Counted from the first letter of the stretch, positions 1 to 7,398 are shown. The stretch is DNA of 23,533 nt from an uncultured Caulobacter sp. (GCA_937991555.1 CALKHU010000190.1:1-23533), one strand, 5' to 3'. The notes: generated by a model from the sequence alone, not told the origin. Made by a program: numbers and translations.

Positions 1-418
1 GCTCTTCCTCGTCGATGTAGGTGTCGTAGATGCGGTCGATGTAGTTGTCGCGCAGGACGTTGTCGTCGACCGGACCCGCGGCCTGGTAGTGCTTGAAGCC
101 GAGCGCCTCGAAGAAGTCCATGTCGACGATCGAGGCGCCGGTGGCGACCACGGCGTCGATCATGCCGAGCTTCACCATGTCGCGGTAGACATGCATGCAG
201 CCGCCGGCCGAGGTCGAACCGGCCAGGATGAGCCAGGTCGAGCAGGTCTTGTCCTCGAGCGCCATGTTGAAGATGTCGGCGGCGCGGGCGGTGTCGCGCG
301 AGCTGAACGACATCTTGCGCATGCCGTCGATGATCGGGCGCGCGTCGAAGCTGGCGATGTCGATGTGTTCGACCGTCCTCGAGAGAAGTTCGGCCTTCAT
401 GTTGGTCGGAGCGTTCAT
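1..418 (-). CDS. Deoxyhypusine synthase-like protein (probable homospermidine synthase type), N-terminal part
   Basis: The frame opens at an ATG whose codon ends at 418, preceded by an AGGGAAA-like ribosome site, and runs off the left edge after about 139 residues. The visible protein has the features I associate with the bacterial branch of the deoxyhypusine synthase family, including LAGSTSAGG (NAD-binding region) and the VVATGASIVDMDFFEALG stretch. Bacteria lack eIF5A, and members of this family in alphaproteobacteria have been linked to homospermidine synthesis using NAD and putrescine/spermidine. The neighbouring ornithine decarboxylase, which makes putrescine, fits that role. The catalytic lysine region is outside the window, so activity cannot be judged. 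It lies 97 bp downstream of the decarboxylase on the same strand, separated by a hairpin, so it may have its own promoter. The family is fairly sure; the substrate is inferred. Confidence 0.85.
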   Translation of the reverse strand, partial: MNAPTNMKAELLSRTVEHIDIASFDARPIIDGMRKMSFSSRDTARAADIFNMALEDKTCSTWLILAGSTSAGGCMHVYRDMVKLGMIDAVVATGASIVDMDFFEALGFKHYQAAGPVDDNVLRDNYIDRIYDTYIDEEE

Positions 419-454
419 CGCTTCGGTTTCCCTGACAGTGAGCGCCCGTCCAAT

Positions 455-494
455 GAAAACAGGCTCCAGCCCGGACGGAGCGACGGGCTGGAGC
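455..494 (-). terminator. Candidate intrinsic terminator after ornithine decarboxylase
   Basis: A perfect 10-bp inverted repeat (GCTCCAGCCC at 463-472 and GGGCTGGAGC at 485-494) encloses a 12-nt loop. Read on the minus strand it is followed by CTGTTTTC, a short T-tract at 455-460. It sits 21 bp past the decarboxylase stop and 44 bp before the next start, so it would end or attenuate transcription between the two polyamine genes. The T-tract is short, hence moderate confidence. Confidence 0.6.
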
Positions 495-515
495 TTCTAA
501 CGCGTGAGCCGCGAA

Positions 516-1766
516 TTATCTCCGGCGGCGCTTCCTGCTCTTCGGACGCTGCAGTTTCACGACATTCTCGATCGCCGTGCGCGGGGCCGGGATCGAGCGA
601 CGGGCGAGGCCGAACATCGAGGCCATCGGCGCATCGCCGACCTCGACCTCTTCCACCGCGCCGAAGCCGTTGAAGCGGGTCTGCATCGCGACGCCGTAGG
701 CGCCCAGCATGCCGATCTCCACGAAGTCGCCCTCGCGGATGTCTTCCGGCAGCCAGAAGGGGCCGGGCATGTAGTCGATCGAGTCGCAGGTCGGGCCGTA
801 GAACTCGAACGGCTTCAGACCGCCCTCGAGCTCGCAGGCGCCGGCGCCGCCGCGGTAGCCCTTCACCGGGAAGGGCCACTTGGCGTGGGCGGCGTCGAAC
901 AGCGAACCATAGGCCCCGTCGTTGAGGTACAGCGCGTTGCCCTTGCGCAGCTCGACGCGCGTCAGCAGCGAGGTCGATTCGGCGACGAGGGCCCGGCCAG
1001 GCTCGCACCACAGCTCGGTCGTCTCCGACACCGGCATCTCGTTGAAGCCGCGGTCGATGGCGGCGATGTAGTCGCTCATGTCCGGCGGGATCATGCCCGG
1101 ATAGACCGACGGGAAGCCCCCGCCGACGTCGATGACGTCGGCGAACACGCCCGCGCGGATCAGGGCCCGGCCGGTCTGGGCCATCGCCGCCTGAAAGGCG
1201 GTCGGCCGCATGCACTGGCTGCCGACATGGAACGACACGCCCATCAGGTCCTGGGTCGCGCGGCGGGCGGCCAGCATCAGGGCCGGAGCCCGGTCGCTGT
1301 CGACGCCGAACTTACCGGACAGGCTGTAGGCCGCGCCGTCCGCCGACACGCCCATGCGGACGATCAGGTTCAGGTCCTTCGCCCCGCCGGTGGCGTCGAG
1401 AATCTTCTCGAGCTCCTCATGCGTGTCGAAAGAGAACGTCTTCACGCCGTGGTCGAAGTAGGCGGCCGAAATCGCCGCGCGCGCCTTCACCGGGTGCATG
1501 AACGCCATGCGGGATCCCGGCGCGTGCTTCGCAACCAGCTCGACCTCGTTCAGCGAGGCCACGTCAAACCCGGTGACGCCATTCGCGGCGAGGGTCTCGA
1601 TGACCCACGGCGAAGGGTTCGCCTTCACGGCGTAGAGGACGTCACCCTTGAAATTCGTCTGGAACCAGCGCGCTGCGGCGGCTACGGCATCGCGTCGCAC
1701 GAGGGCGACGGGACGTTCCGGAGACCGCTCACGGACCAGGTCCAGGGGCATATGGTACGTGCGCAA
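516..1766 (-). CDS. PLP-dependent ornithine decarboxylase (alanine-racemase-fold family)
   Basis: This 416-residue protein decarboxylates ornithine to putrescine, the entry step of polyamine synthesis, in the cytoplasm. The N-terminal PLP barrel carries YAVKANP with the Schiff-base lysine near residue 48, followed by HVGSQ, VIDVGGGFPSVYPG (phosphate-binding glycine loop) and CEPGRALVAES. The C-terminal barrel carries GPTCDSID with the conserved catalytic cysteine, then GAYGVAMQTRFNGFG. The length matches the bacterial ODC/lysine-ODC type. The start chosen is TTG at 1766-1764, because AGGGGG lies 9 bp upstream; the in-frame ATG five codons later has no ribosome site. The C-terminus ends in a very basic tail (RPKSRKRRRR) that I cannot assign a role. 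The next gene on the strand is deoxyhypusine-synthase-like, supporting polyamine metabolism. Diaminopimelate decarboxylase is less likely because of the overall motif set. Lysine/ornithine dual specificity is possible. Confidence 0.9.
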   Translation of the reverse strand: MRTYHMPLDLVRERSPERPVALVRRDAVAAAARWFQTNFKGDVLYAVKANPSPWVIETLAANGVTGFDVASLNEVELVAKHAPGSRMAFMHPVKARAAISAAYFDHGVKTFSFDTHEELEKILDATGGAKDLNLIVRMGVSADGAAYSLSGKFGVDSDRAPALMLAARRATQDLMGVSFHVGSQCMRPTAFQAAMAQTGRALIRAGVFADVIDVGGGFPSVYPGMIPPDMSDYIAAIDRGFNEMPVSETTELWCEPGRALVAESTSLLTRVELRKGNALYLNDGAYGSLFDAAHAKWPFPVKGYRGGAGACELEGGLKPFEFYGPTCDSIDYMPGPFWLPEDIREGDFVEIGMLGAYGVAMQTRFNGFGAVEEVEVGDAPMASMFGLARRSIPAPRTAIENVVKLQRPKSRKRRRR

Positions 1767-1850
1767 TTCACGTAACCCCCTGCAGATTGTTAAACCCAGA
1801 CCGGCGTTAGCGGCGCAGCGTGTAGACCTACGGGGTCCGCCGGAGCGCGC

Positions 1851-1879
1851 GATGTAGGGTCGATTGACCCCCGTGTAAA
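1851..1879 (-). promoter_or_regulatory. Candidate sigma-70-type promoter for ornithine decarboxylase
   Basis: On the minus strand TTTACA (1879-1874, 5 of 6 to TTGACA) is separated by exactly 17 bp from TACATC (1856-1851), a weak -10 match. It lies about 80 bp upstream of the decarboxylase start. The -10 is poor, so this is tentative. Confidence 0.35.
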
Positions 1880-2019
1880 GCGCAATTTTCCCCTTGCCGG
1901 ATCAGGGCCCGCGCGCGGTCTCGCCGATGACGCGGCGACACTCGCAGCACACGGAACTTTCGTGTAAGCCGCGCAAGGCCGCGACGGCTTTCCCTGCAAG
2001 GCGGGGAGACAAATGCCTC

Positions 2020-2037
2020 GCGTCATGAAAGTTTCGC
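2020..2037 (+). promoter_or_regulatory. PHO-box-like site upstream of phnC
   Basis: GCGTCAT-GAAA-GTTTCGC shows the 7+4+7 layout of a PhoB site. It is identical in 12 of 18 positions to the better site upstream of the porin (4873-4890), with the first half nearly the same. It ends 54 bp before the phnC ATG, a suitable distance for an activator. The second half is degenerate (3 of 7 to CTGTCAT), so the call rests mainly on context. Confidence 0.45.
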
Positions 2038-2091
2038 ACGCCCCTTCCATGACAGACGGGCATCTGTGTTAAGGACTCTTCCCGAAAAGCC

Positions 2092-2886
2092 ATGACGTCG
2101 GAAGCCGTTCTCTCCATTCGCCAGGTCTCCAAGACCTTCGGCGCCCGCCGCGCGCTCGACGGGGTGTCGCTCGACGTCGCCCGCGGCGAGATGGTCGCGC
2201 TCATCGGCCCGTCCGGGTCCGGCAAGTCCACCCTGCTGCGCTCGATCGACGGCCTCCAGACGATCGACGGCGGCGACGGGGTCATCGAGGCCTTCGGCGT
2301 GAAGACCCAGGCCCGGGGCAAGGTCGGCGACAAGGTGCGCGACGCGCGCATCCGGATCGGCTTCATCGCCCAGCAGTTCAACCTGGTCGGGCGGCTGAGC
2401 CTCTACACCAACGTGGCCCTCGGCTCGCTGGGACGGATCCCCTTCGCGCGCGGGGTTCTCGGCCGCTGGCCGCAGGAGACGCAGCAGGCGGCCATGGCGG
2501 CGCTGCAACGGGTCGGCGTCGCCGACTATGCCGGCCAGCGGGCCAACACCCTTTCGGGCGGCCAGCAGCAACGCGGCGCGATCGCCCGCGCCCTGGTCCA
2601 GAAGGCCAAGATCATCCTCGCGGACGAACCTGTCGCCTCGCTGGACCCGGTGTCCGCGCGCAAGGTCATGGAGATCCTGCGCGAGCTGAACACCAAGGAC
2701 GGCCTGACCGTCATCGTCACGCTGCACCAGGTGGACTACGCCCTGCGCTACTGCGACCGGGTCGTGGCGCTGAAGGCCGGCAAGAAGGTCTACGACGGCC
2801 CGGCCAGCGAACTGAAGCGCGACAAGCTGATCGAAATCTACGGCCCGGAATTCGAGGACGTCTTCTGGGAAGGAGCTCCCCAATGA
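2092..2886 (+). CDS. phnC: Phosphonate-type ABC transporter ATP-binding protein PhnC
   Basis: This 264-residue ATPase drives the PhnCDE importer for phosphonates or related phosphorus oxyanions at the inner membrane. All nucleotide-binding motifs are visible: Walker A GPSGSGKST (39-47), Q-loop Q95 in the PhnC-typical FIAQQFNLVGRLSLYTNV stretch, signature LSGGQQQ (154-160), Walker B IILADEP (174-180) with the D-loop VASLD, and the switch histidine 212. The FNLVGRLS...NVALG block distinguishes PhnC from generic amino-acid ATPases. The ATG at 2092 is used although its ribosome site is weak (GAAAAG just upstream). The stop overlaps the phnD start by 4 bp (ATGA), so the two are translationally coupled. 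A candidate PHO box upstream suggests induction by phosphate limitation. The substrate cannot be decided from the ATPase. Confidence 0.93.
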   Translation: MTSEAVLSIRQVSKTFGARRALDGVSLDVARGEMVALIGPSGSGKSTLLRSIDGLQTIDGGDGVIEAFGVKTQARGKVGDKVRDARIRIGFIAQQFNLVGRLSLYTNVALGSLGRIPFARGVLGRWPQETQQAAMAALQRVGVADYAGQRANTLSGGQQQRGAIARALVQKAKIILADEPVASLDPVSARKVMEILRELNTKDGLTVIVTLHQVDYALRYCDRVVALKAGKKVYDGPASELKRDKLIEIYGPEFEDVFWEGAPQ

Positions 2887-3911
2887 TTCTCCGTCGCTCG
2901 CTGCTGGCGCTGGGCGCCGTCGCGACCCTCGCCCTCGCCGGTTGCGGCGGGAAGGACGAGTCCGCCGGCAAGACGCCGGACACCATCACCTTCTCGATCC
3001 TGTCGACCGAAGACGCCCAGAACATGGAGTCCTACTGGACGCCGATCCTGGCCGACATGGAGAAACAGACCGGCCTGAAGGTGAAGCCGTTCTTCTCCAG
3101 CAACTACAGCGCCCTGATCGAGGCGATGCGGTTCAAGCAGACCGACCTGGGCTGGTTCTCGAACCAGTCGGGCCTTGAAGCGGTGCGCCGCTCGAACGGC
3201 GAGGTCTTCGCGCGCACCTTCGACCCGTCGGGCACCGACGGCTACAAGTCGGTGATCATCGTCCCGGTGAACAGCCCGATCAAAACGCTCGGCGACCTGC
3301 TCAAATGCGACGGCTCGCTGAACTTCGGCATGGGCGACAAGAAGTCGACCTCCGGCACCCTGGCCCCGATGACCTACGTGTTCATCCCGGCCGGCAAGAA
3401 GCCCGAGACCTGCTTCAAGACCGTGCTGACCGCCAACCACCAGGCCAACCTGTTCGCGGTGGCGGCCGGGCGCCTCGACGCGGCGACCAACAACTCGACC
3501 GCCATCCGCCTGAACGCCGAGCGCAAGGAAGGCCAGGCCGAGAAGGTGCGGGTGATCTGGGAATCGCCGACGCTGCCCGAGGATCCGATCGTCTGGCGCA
3601 AGGACCTCGACCCGGCGGTCAAGGAGAAGGTGCGCCAGTTCTTCCTGACCTATGGCCAGGGCGAGGGCCCCGAGGCCGCCCGCCAGCGGGCGAACCTCGT
3701 CAAGCTCAGCATCGGCGGCTTCCTGCCGGCCGACGACACCCATCTGCTGGTGGTCCGCGAAATGGAGGCGACCGAAGCGCTTCTGATCGCGCGAGACGGC
3801 GGAGACGCAGGCAAGATCGCCGCCGCCGAAAAGGACCTCGCGGGCATCCAGGCGGAACGGGCCGCCGCCGCCGCCAAGGCCGGCGTGGCCCCGGCGCCGA
3901 AGGCCGAGTGA
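2883..3911 (+). CDS. phnD: Phosphonate/phosphate ABC transporter substrate-binding lipoprotein PhnD
   Basis: A 342-residue periplasmic binding protein. The N-terminus is a lipoprotein signal (basic MILRR, hydrophobic core, lipobox LAGC with Cys21), so it is probably membrane-tethered instead of freely soluble. The mature part follows the PhnD family fold: NYSALIEAMRFKQTDLGWFSNQSG near 73-98 matches the family's ligand-binding region, and KKSTSGTLAPMTYVF supplies the S-T-S-G loop that holds the phosphorus oxyanion. The C-terminus is an Ala/Lys/Pro-rich tail likely to be disordered. The start overlaps phnC by 4 bp (ATGA). The permease gene follows with its start at or just after the phnD stop. 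No C-P lyase genes lie nearby, so phosphite, phosphate or 2-aminoethylphosphonate are all possible ligands. Confidence 0.92.
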   Translation: MILRRSLLALGAVATLALAGCGGKDESAGKTPDTITFSILSTEDAQNMESYWTPILADMEKQTGLKVKPFFSSNYSALIEAMRFKQTDLGWFSNQSGLEAVRRSNGEVFARTFDPSGTDGYKSVIIVPVNSPIKTLGDLLKCDGSLNFGMGDKKSTSGTLAPMTYVFIPAGKKPETCFKTVLTANHQANLFAVAAGRLDAATNNSTAIRLNAERKEGQAEKVRVIWESPTLPEDPIVWRKDLDPAVKEKVRQFFLTYGQGEGPEAARQRANLVKLSIGGFLPADDTHLLVVREMEATEALLIARDGGDAGKIAAAEKDLAGIQAERAAAAAKAGVAPAPKAE

Positions 3912-3922
3912 CGAGCCCCTCC

Positions 3923-4762
3923 ATGACCGCCATCGAAGCGACCCTGACGCCGCCGCAGCGCCCGCTGTCGGCCCGTGTCTTCGACCTGCTGATCTGGGGC
4001 GGCGTCGCGCTGCTGCTGGTGATCAGCTTCGCACCGGCCGAGATCAACAAGTTCCCCATGCTGTTCAGCAAGGACAGCGGCATGGGCGCCTTCGTCAGCG
4101 ACTTCCTGGCGCCGTTCAAGTTCCTGTCGCCCGAGTGGTCGCCCGCCGACTTCACCGGCCGCGACTGGGGGCTCTACATCGGCAAGATGTGGCAGACGAT
4201 CCAGATGGCGCTGTGGGGCACCTTCCTGGCCATCATCGTCGCCATACCGCTCGGCCTGCTCGGGGCCAGCAACATCACCCCGGCCTGGATCCAGCAGCCG
4301 ATCCGCCGGGTTCTGGACCTGATCCGCTCGATCCCCGACCTCGTGGTCGCCGTCATCTTCATCACCGCGGTGGGTCTGGGACCGTTCGCGGGTGTGATGG
4401 CGATGATGTTCAACACCGGCGGCGTCCTGGCCAAGCTGTTTTCGGAAGCGGTCGAGGCCATCGACAAGGGCCCGGTCGAGGGTGTCCGCGCGACCGGCGC
4501 CGGCCGGCTGCAGGAGATCATCTGGGGGGTCATCCCGCAGGTGGCCCCGCTCTGGACCAGCTATGCGCTCTACCGCTTCGAATCGAACAGCCGCGCTGCG
4601 ACGGTGCTCGGCCTCATCGGCGCCGGCGGCATCGGCCAGGTGCTGATCGATTCGACCAACACCTTCCGCTACGGCGAGACCGGCTGCATCGTCCTCGTGA
4701 TCGTCGTCGCGGTGTCCGGCATCGACCTCCTGTCCCAGGCCATCCGCAGCCGCCTCCTGTAG
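3923..4762 (+). CDS. phnE: Phosphonate-type ABC transporter permease PhnE
   Basis: A 279-residue inner-membrane permease. Hydrophobic segments are visible near residues 20-38, 92-115, 138-165, 205-235 and 255-272. The cytoplasmic EAA loop that docks on PhnC is at about 175-206 (EAVEAIDKGPVEGVRATGAG...IPQ). The DLIRSIPDLVVA and GLIGAGGIGQVLI stretches are typical of PhnE. The ATG at 3923 is used; an in-frame GTG at 3908, overlapping the phnD stop as GTGA with GAAGG closely upstream, is a real alternative that adds five residues. There is only one permease gene, so it should function as a homodimer. It is the last gene of the phnCDE unit and is followed by a weak hairpin. Confidence 0.92.
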   Translation: MTAIEATLTPPQRPLSARVFDLLIWGGVALLLVISFAPAEINKFPMLFSKDSGMGAFVSDFLAPFKFLSPEWSPADFTGRDWGLYIGKMWQTIQMALWGTFLAIIVAIPLGLLGASNITPAWIQQPIRRVLDLIRSIPDLVVAVIFITAVGLGPFAGVMAMMFNTGGVLAKLFSEAVEAIDKGPVEGVRATGAGRLQEIIWGVIPQVAPLWTSYALYRFESNSRAATVLGLIGAGGIGQVLIDSTNTFRYGETGCIVLVIVVAVSGIDLLSQAIRSRLL

Positions 4763-4790
4763 CGGCCGCGTCGCCAGAGCGAATTCAGCA

Positions 4791-4823
4791 AGCGCCCCGT
4801 GGCCGGATCGGTCCCGGGGCGTT
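4791..4823 (+). terminator. Weak hairpin after phnE
   Basis: CGCCCCG (4793-4799) pairs with CGGGGCG (4815-4821), and flanking A-T and G-U pairs extend the stem to nine. There is no T-run, only TTCTCC, so it may act weakly or with Rho. Confidence 0.35.
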
Positions 4824-4872
4824 CTCCGTTCGGGGCCGCCGGATCCGCTTCAGGGTGGGCGCGGACCGCGGT

Positions 4873-4934
4873 GCGTCACGGAACTGACACCATAGTGTCG
4901 CGGAACCTTCCGCATGCTGTCGCCGGACCGTCGC
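4873..4934 (+). promoter_or_regulatory. Tandem PHO-box array (PhoB sites) of the porin-pstS unit
   Basis: Seven-base units recur every 11 bp: GCGTCAC (4873), CTGACAC (4884), GTGTCGC (4895), a poor CCTTCCG (4906), CTGTCGC (4917) and CCGTCGC (4928). Five of the six match the CTGTCAC half-site in 5 or 6 of 7 positions. The 11-bp register is that of PhoB dimers bound head-to-tail on a PHO box. A possible -10 (CCTAGA, 4943-4948) follows about 9 bp downstream. The array is 70 bp before the porin ATG, and the porin and PstS downstream are classical phosphate-regulon products. Confidence 0.75.
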
Positions 4935-4957
4935 CACCGCGCCCTAGAGGGTGAACC

Positions 4958-4977
4958 CGCCCCGAACGCGCGGGGCG
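4958..4977 (+). other. Hairpin in the porin mRNA leader
   Basis: CGCCCCG (4958-4964) and CGGGGCG (4971-4977) form a 7-bp G/C stem with a 6-nt loop. It lies between the presumed -10 and the AAGGA ribosome site (4992-4996), so it would be at or very near the 5' end of the transcript. Confidence 0.4.
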
Positions 4978-5003
4978 TGGGGATACTCGACAAGGATCCG
5001 ACG

Positions 5004-6230
5004 ATGAAGACGAAGACGGGGCTCGTGTGCGGGTCCGCGCTGGGCGCGCTGATGGCGATCGCCATGGCGTCCGGGGCGCAGGCGCAGGAGACGACGACGG
5101 CCTGGAAAGGTGCGCCGCAGTTCCAGAACGACAGCCTGACGTTCAAGGTGCGCGGCCGCGTCTACATGGACATGATCAACCAGGAAGTCGACCGCGAGGC
5201 GGGGGCGGACTTCAGCTCGCAGGTGAGCCGCATCCGCACGGCCCGGCTGGGCGTGGAAGGCACCTGGAACCAGAACTGGGCCTACAAGGCCGAGGCCGCC
5301 ATCTCGAGCGCCGGGGGCTCCACCCAGTGGGAAGACCTCATCCTCGAGTACAAGCCGAACGACAACACCTCGATCATGGTCGGCAACTTCAAGACCATCT
5401 CGCTCGAGAATATCTCGTCGTCCCGCTACACGACCTTCATGGAACGCGGGGCCTTCAACGACGTCATCGACGCCGGCCGCGTGATGAACATCTCGGCCAA
5501 GGTCAATGGCGAGACCTGGACCGCGCAGGTCGCCCTCTCCGGCGACTCGCTCAATTCCGCCGATCCGACCGTCGTCGGCAATGACGGCGGCTCCGAATCG
5601 GCCAGCGTGAATGGCCGGTTCACCTGGGCGCCGATCAACGACGATGTGCAGACCCTGCATCTGGGTGTCTGGGGCCGCAAGCGGGACCGCGGCGACGCCG
5701 CCGCTTTCACCTACCAGGTCCGCAACAACACCAACTATGGCGGCCGCTACACCAGCTCCGGCGCGGTGGGCGACGGCGACACCATGATCGGCCTCGAGGC
5801 CCTCTGGATCTACGGTCCTGTCTCCCTGCAGGGCGAATGGGCCGACATCCAGGTCGACCGCACCAACGGCCTCGACCAGGACGCCCGGGCTTATTACGCG
5901 GCCGCGAGCTGGTTCGTGACCGGCGAGCGCCGCAACATGGAAGTGAAGAAGGGCGAACTCGGCCGCACCAAGATCCTGAACCCGGTGACCGCCGGCGGCT
6001 GGGGCGCGCTGGAACTGGCCGTGCGGTACGACAGCGTCGACCTCACCGACTTCAGCGGCGCGCCGACCACCCAGGGCGAGTACGCCGCCTGGACCCTCGG
6101 GGCGACCTGGTACCCGTTCCCGTACGTCCGGTTCATGGCCAACTACAGCCAGTCGCAGAACGACAACCCGGCCATCGGCGCCGACGTCGACGTTGACACC
6201 CTCCAGTTCCGCGCCCAGTTCGACTTCTAA
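5004..6230 (+). CDS. OprP/OprO-type phosphate-selective outer-membrane porin
   Basis: A 408-residue beta-barrel porin expected to pass phosphate or polyphosphate across the outer membrane. The start is ATG 5004, with AAGGA 7 bp upstream. It begins a classical signal peptide (MKTKTG, hydrophobic core, cleavage after AQA near residue 27). The open frame extends upstream to 4914 but would read through the PHO-box array and bury the signal, so that start is rejected. The mature protein shows alternating polar/aromatic strands (for example FKVRGRVYMDMI, LQFRAQFDF) and ends in phenylalanine, the usual barrel assembly signal. The Porin_O_P features I recognise are RTARLGVEG near the N-terminus and a mid-protein SSRYTTFMERG. 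The pstS gene follows 26 bp later, so both are probably one transcript under PhoB. Specificity for phosphate is inferred from family and context. Confidence 0.85.
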   Translation: MKTKTGLVCGSALGALMAIAMASGAQAQETTTAWKGAPQFQNDSLTFKVRGRVYMDMINQEVDREAGADFSSQVSRIRTARLGVEGTWNQNWAYKAEAAISSAGGSTQWEDLILEYKPNDNTSIMVGNFKTISLENISSSRYTTFMERGAFNDVIDAGRVMNISAKVNGETWTAQVALSGDSLNSADPTVVGNDGGSESASVNGRFTWAPINDDVQTLHLGVWGRKRDRGDAAAFTYQVRNNTNYGGRYTSSGAVGDGDTMIGLEALWIYGPVSLQGEWADIQVDRTNGLDQDARAYYAAASWFVTGERRNMEVKKGELGRTKILNPVTAGGWGALELAVRYDSVDLTDFSGAPTTQGEYAAWTLGATWYPFPYVRFMANYSQSQNDNPAIGADVDVDTLQFRAQFDF

Positions 6231-6256
6231 GAACGGCCAGCTAGGGAATACTCCTC

Positions 6257-7294
6257 ATGAAGAAACTCCTCGGTATGGCCGCCGCGATCGCGGTCATGGC
6301 CCTTGCCTCCCAGGCTCATGCCGCCCGGGACTACGTCTGGGCCGCCGGCTCCTCGACCGTCTTCCCGTTCACCACCCGCGTGTCCGAGAACTACGCCAGG
6401 AAGGCCGGGGCCAAGGCGCCCAAGGTCGAGTCGCTCGGCACCGGCGGCGGCATCAAGCTGTTCTGCGGCGGGACCGGCGACGGCTTCCCTGACATCGCCA
6501 ACGCCTCGCGCCCGATGAAAAAGTCGGAGTTCGACGCCTGCGCCGCCAAGGGCGTCAAGGACATCATCGCCCTGAAGATCGGCTTTGACGGCATCGTCAT
6601 CGCGGTCGACAAGGACGGGGCCGACTACAACTTCAAGCTCGAGCACCTGTACCTCGGCCTGTCCTCCAAGGTCCTGCGCTACGGCAAATTCGTGCCCAAC
6701 CCCTACAAGACCTGGGACGAGATCGGCACGGGCCTGCCGGGCAACCGGATCCTGGTCTACGGGCCGCCGCCGACCTCGGGCACCCGCGACGCTTGGCTCG
6801 AGCTCGGCATCGAGGCGGGCGCCCGGAAGTTCCCGGTGCTCGACGAGATGCGGTCGAACAATGAAAAGGGCTTCAAGTCCCTGGTCGATCCGATGCGGTC
6901 GGACGGCTGGGTCGATGCCGGCGAGAACGACAACGCCATCGTCCAGACCCTGACCAAGACCCCGGGCGCTCTGGGCGTCTTCGGCTTCTCCTTCCTCGAG
7001 GAGAACGGCGACAAGGTGAAGGGCGCCCGCATCAACGGCGTCGAGCCGACTCCGCAGACCATCGCCAACGGTTCCTATCCGCTGTCGCGGTCGCTCTACG
7101 TCTACGTGAAGAAGTCCCGCCTCGGCGTCACGCCCGGTCTCCAGGAATTCGTCACCGAGTACCTGTCCGACGCAGCGACCGGCCGGGGCGGCTACCTGCA
7201 GAGCCGGGGCCTGATCCCGCTGCCGCCCGCCCAGCACGAGGCCGCCAAGGCCGCGTTCAAGGCCGGCACGGTAATGACCCGTCCGGCGTCGTAA
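6257..7294 (+). CDS. pstS: PstS-type periplasmic phosphate-binding protein
   Basis: A 345-residue periplasmic phosphate receptor for a PstCAB importer. It has a signal peptide (MKKLLG, hydrophobic stretch, cleavage after AHA near residue 22). The phosphate-binding loops are visible: AGSSTVFPFT (30-39), GTGGGIKLFCGG (61-72), DIANASRPM (79-87) and TSGTRDAW (173-180). These match the PstS/SphX branch with a Cys pair that could form a disulfide (C70 and C94). AGGGA lies 9 bp before the ATG. pstC, pstA and pstB are not in this window, so the receptor is encoded apart from its permease. The gene is 26 bp behind the porin and is followed by a strong terminator. Confidence in the family is high. Confidence 0.92.
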   Translation: MKKLLGMAAAIAVMALASQAHAARDYVWAAGSSTVFPFTTRVSENYARKAGAKAPKVESLGTGGGIKLFCGGTGDGFPDIANASRPMKKSEFDACAAKGVKDIIALKIGFDGIVIAVDKDGADYNFKLEHLYLGLSSKVLRYGKFVPNPYKTWDEIGTGLPGNRILVYGPPPTSGTRDAWLELGIEAGARKFPVLDEMRSNNEKGFKSLVDPMRSDGWVDAGENDNAIVQTLTKTPGALGVFGFSFLEENGDKVKGARINGVEPTPQTIANGSYPLSRSLYVYVKKSRLGVTPGLQEFVTEYLSDAATGRGGYLQSRGLIPLPPAQHEAAKAAFKAGTVMTRPAS

Positions 7295-7318
7295 CGATAA
7301 GGCCAGAATGCGTACCGG

Positions 7319-7353
7319 GCGCCGCGGAGGAGACTCCGCGGCGCTCTTCCTTT
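7319..7353 (+). terminator. Rho-independent terminator of the porin-pstS unit
   Basis: A perfect 11-bp stem (GCGCCGCGGAG at 7319-7329, CTCCGCGGCGC at 7334-7344) with a GAGA tetraloop is followed by TCTTCCTTT. It begins 25 bp after the pstS stop and is the clearest intrinsic terminator in the window. Confidence 0.85.
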
Positions 7354-7398
7354 GTGCGCTGCGCCCTCCCTCCATTCAGAGGGGCGGAGGCGCAGCGC

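Larger units (their letters stand above)
1767..2091. other. Divergent intergenic region between ODC and phnC
   Basis: This 325-bp stretch contains no convincing gene. It holds the candidate ODC promoter (1851-1879, minus) with a roughly 80-nt leader that can form a CCGGCG/CGCCGG pairing, and on the other side a PHO-box-like site at 2020-2037 in front of phnC. I saw no clear riboswitch. Confidence 0.6.

Noticed and set aside
1767..1850. speF-type leader RNA upstream of ornithine decarboxylase
   Set aside because: The leader is only about 80 nt and I do not see the conserved pairing of that motif; only a simple CCGGCG/CGCCGG pairing is present.
4914..5003. Upstream extension of the porin frame starting at ATG 4914
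   Set aside because: It would translate through the PHO-box array and leader hairpin and put 30 charged residues before an obvious signal peptide at 5004, which has its own AAGGA site.
7295..7398. Bidirectional terminator serving the convergent glycosyltransferase
   Set aside because: The strong hairpin has a T-rich tail only on the plus side (TCTTCCTTT); on the minus strand the stem is followed by GGTACGCATT without a T-run, so it is assigned to pstS only.
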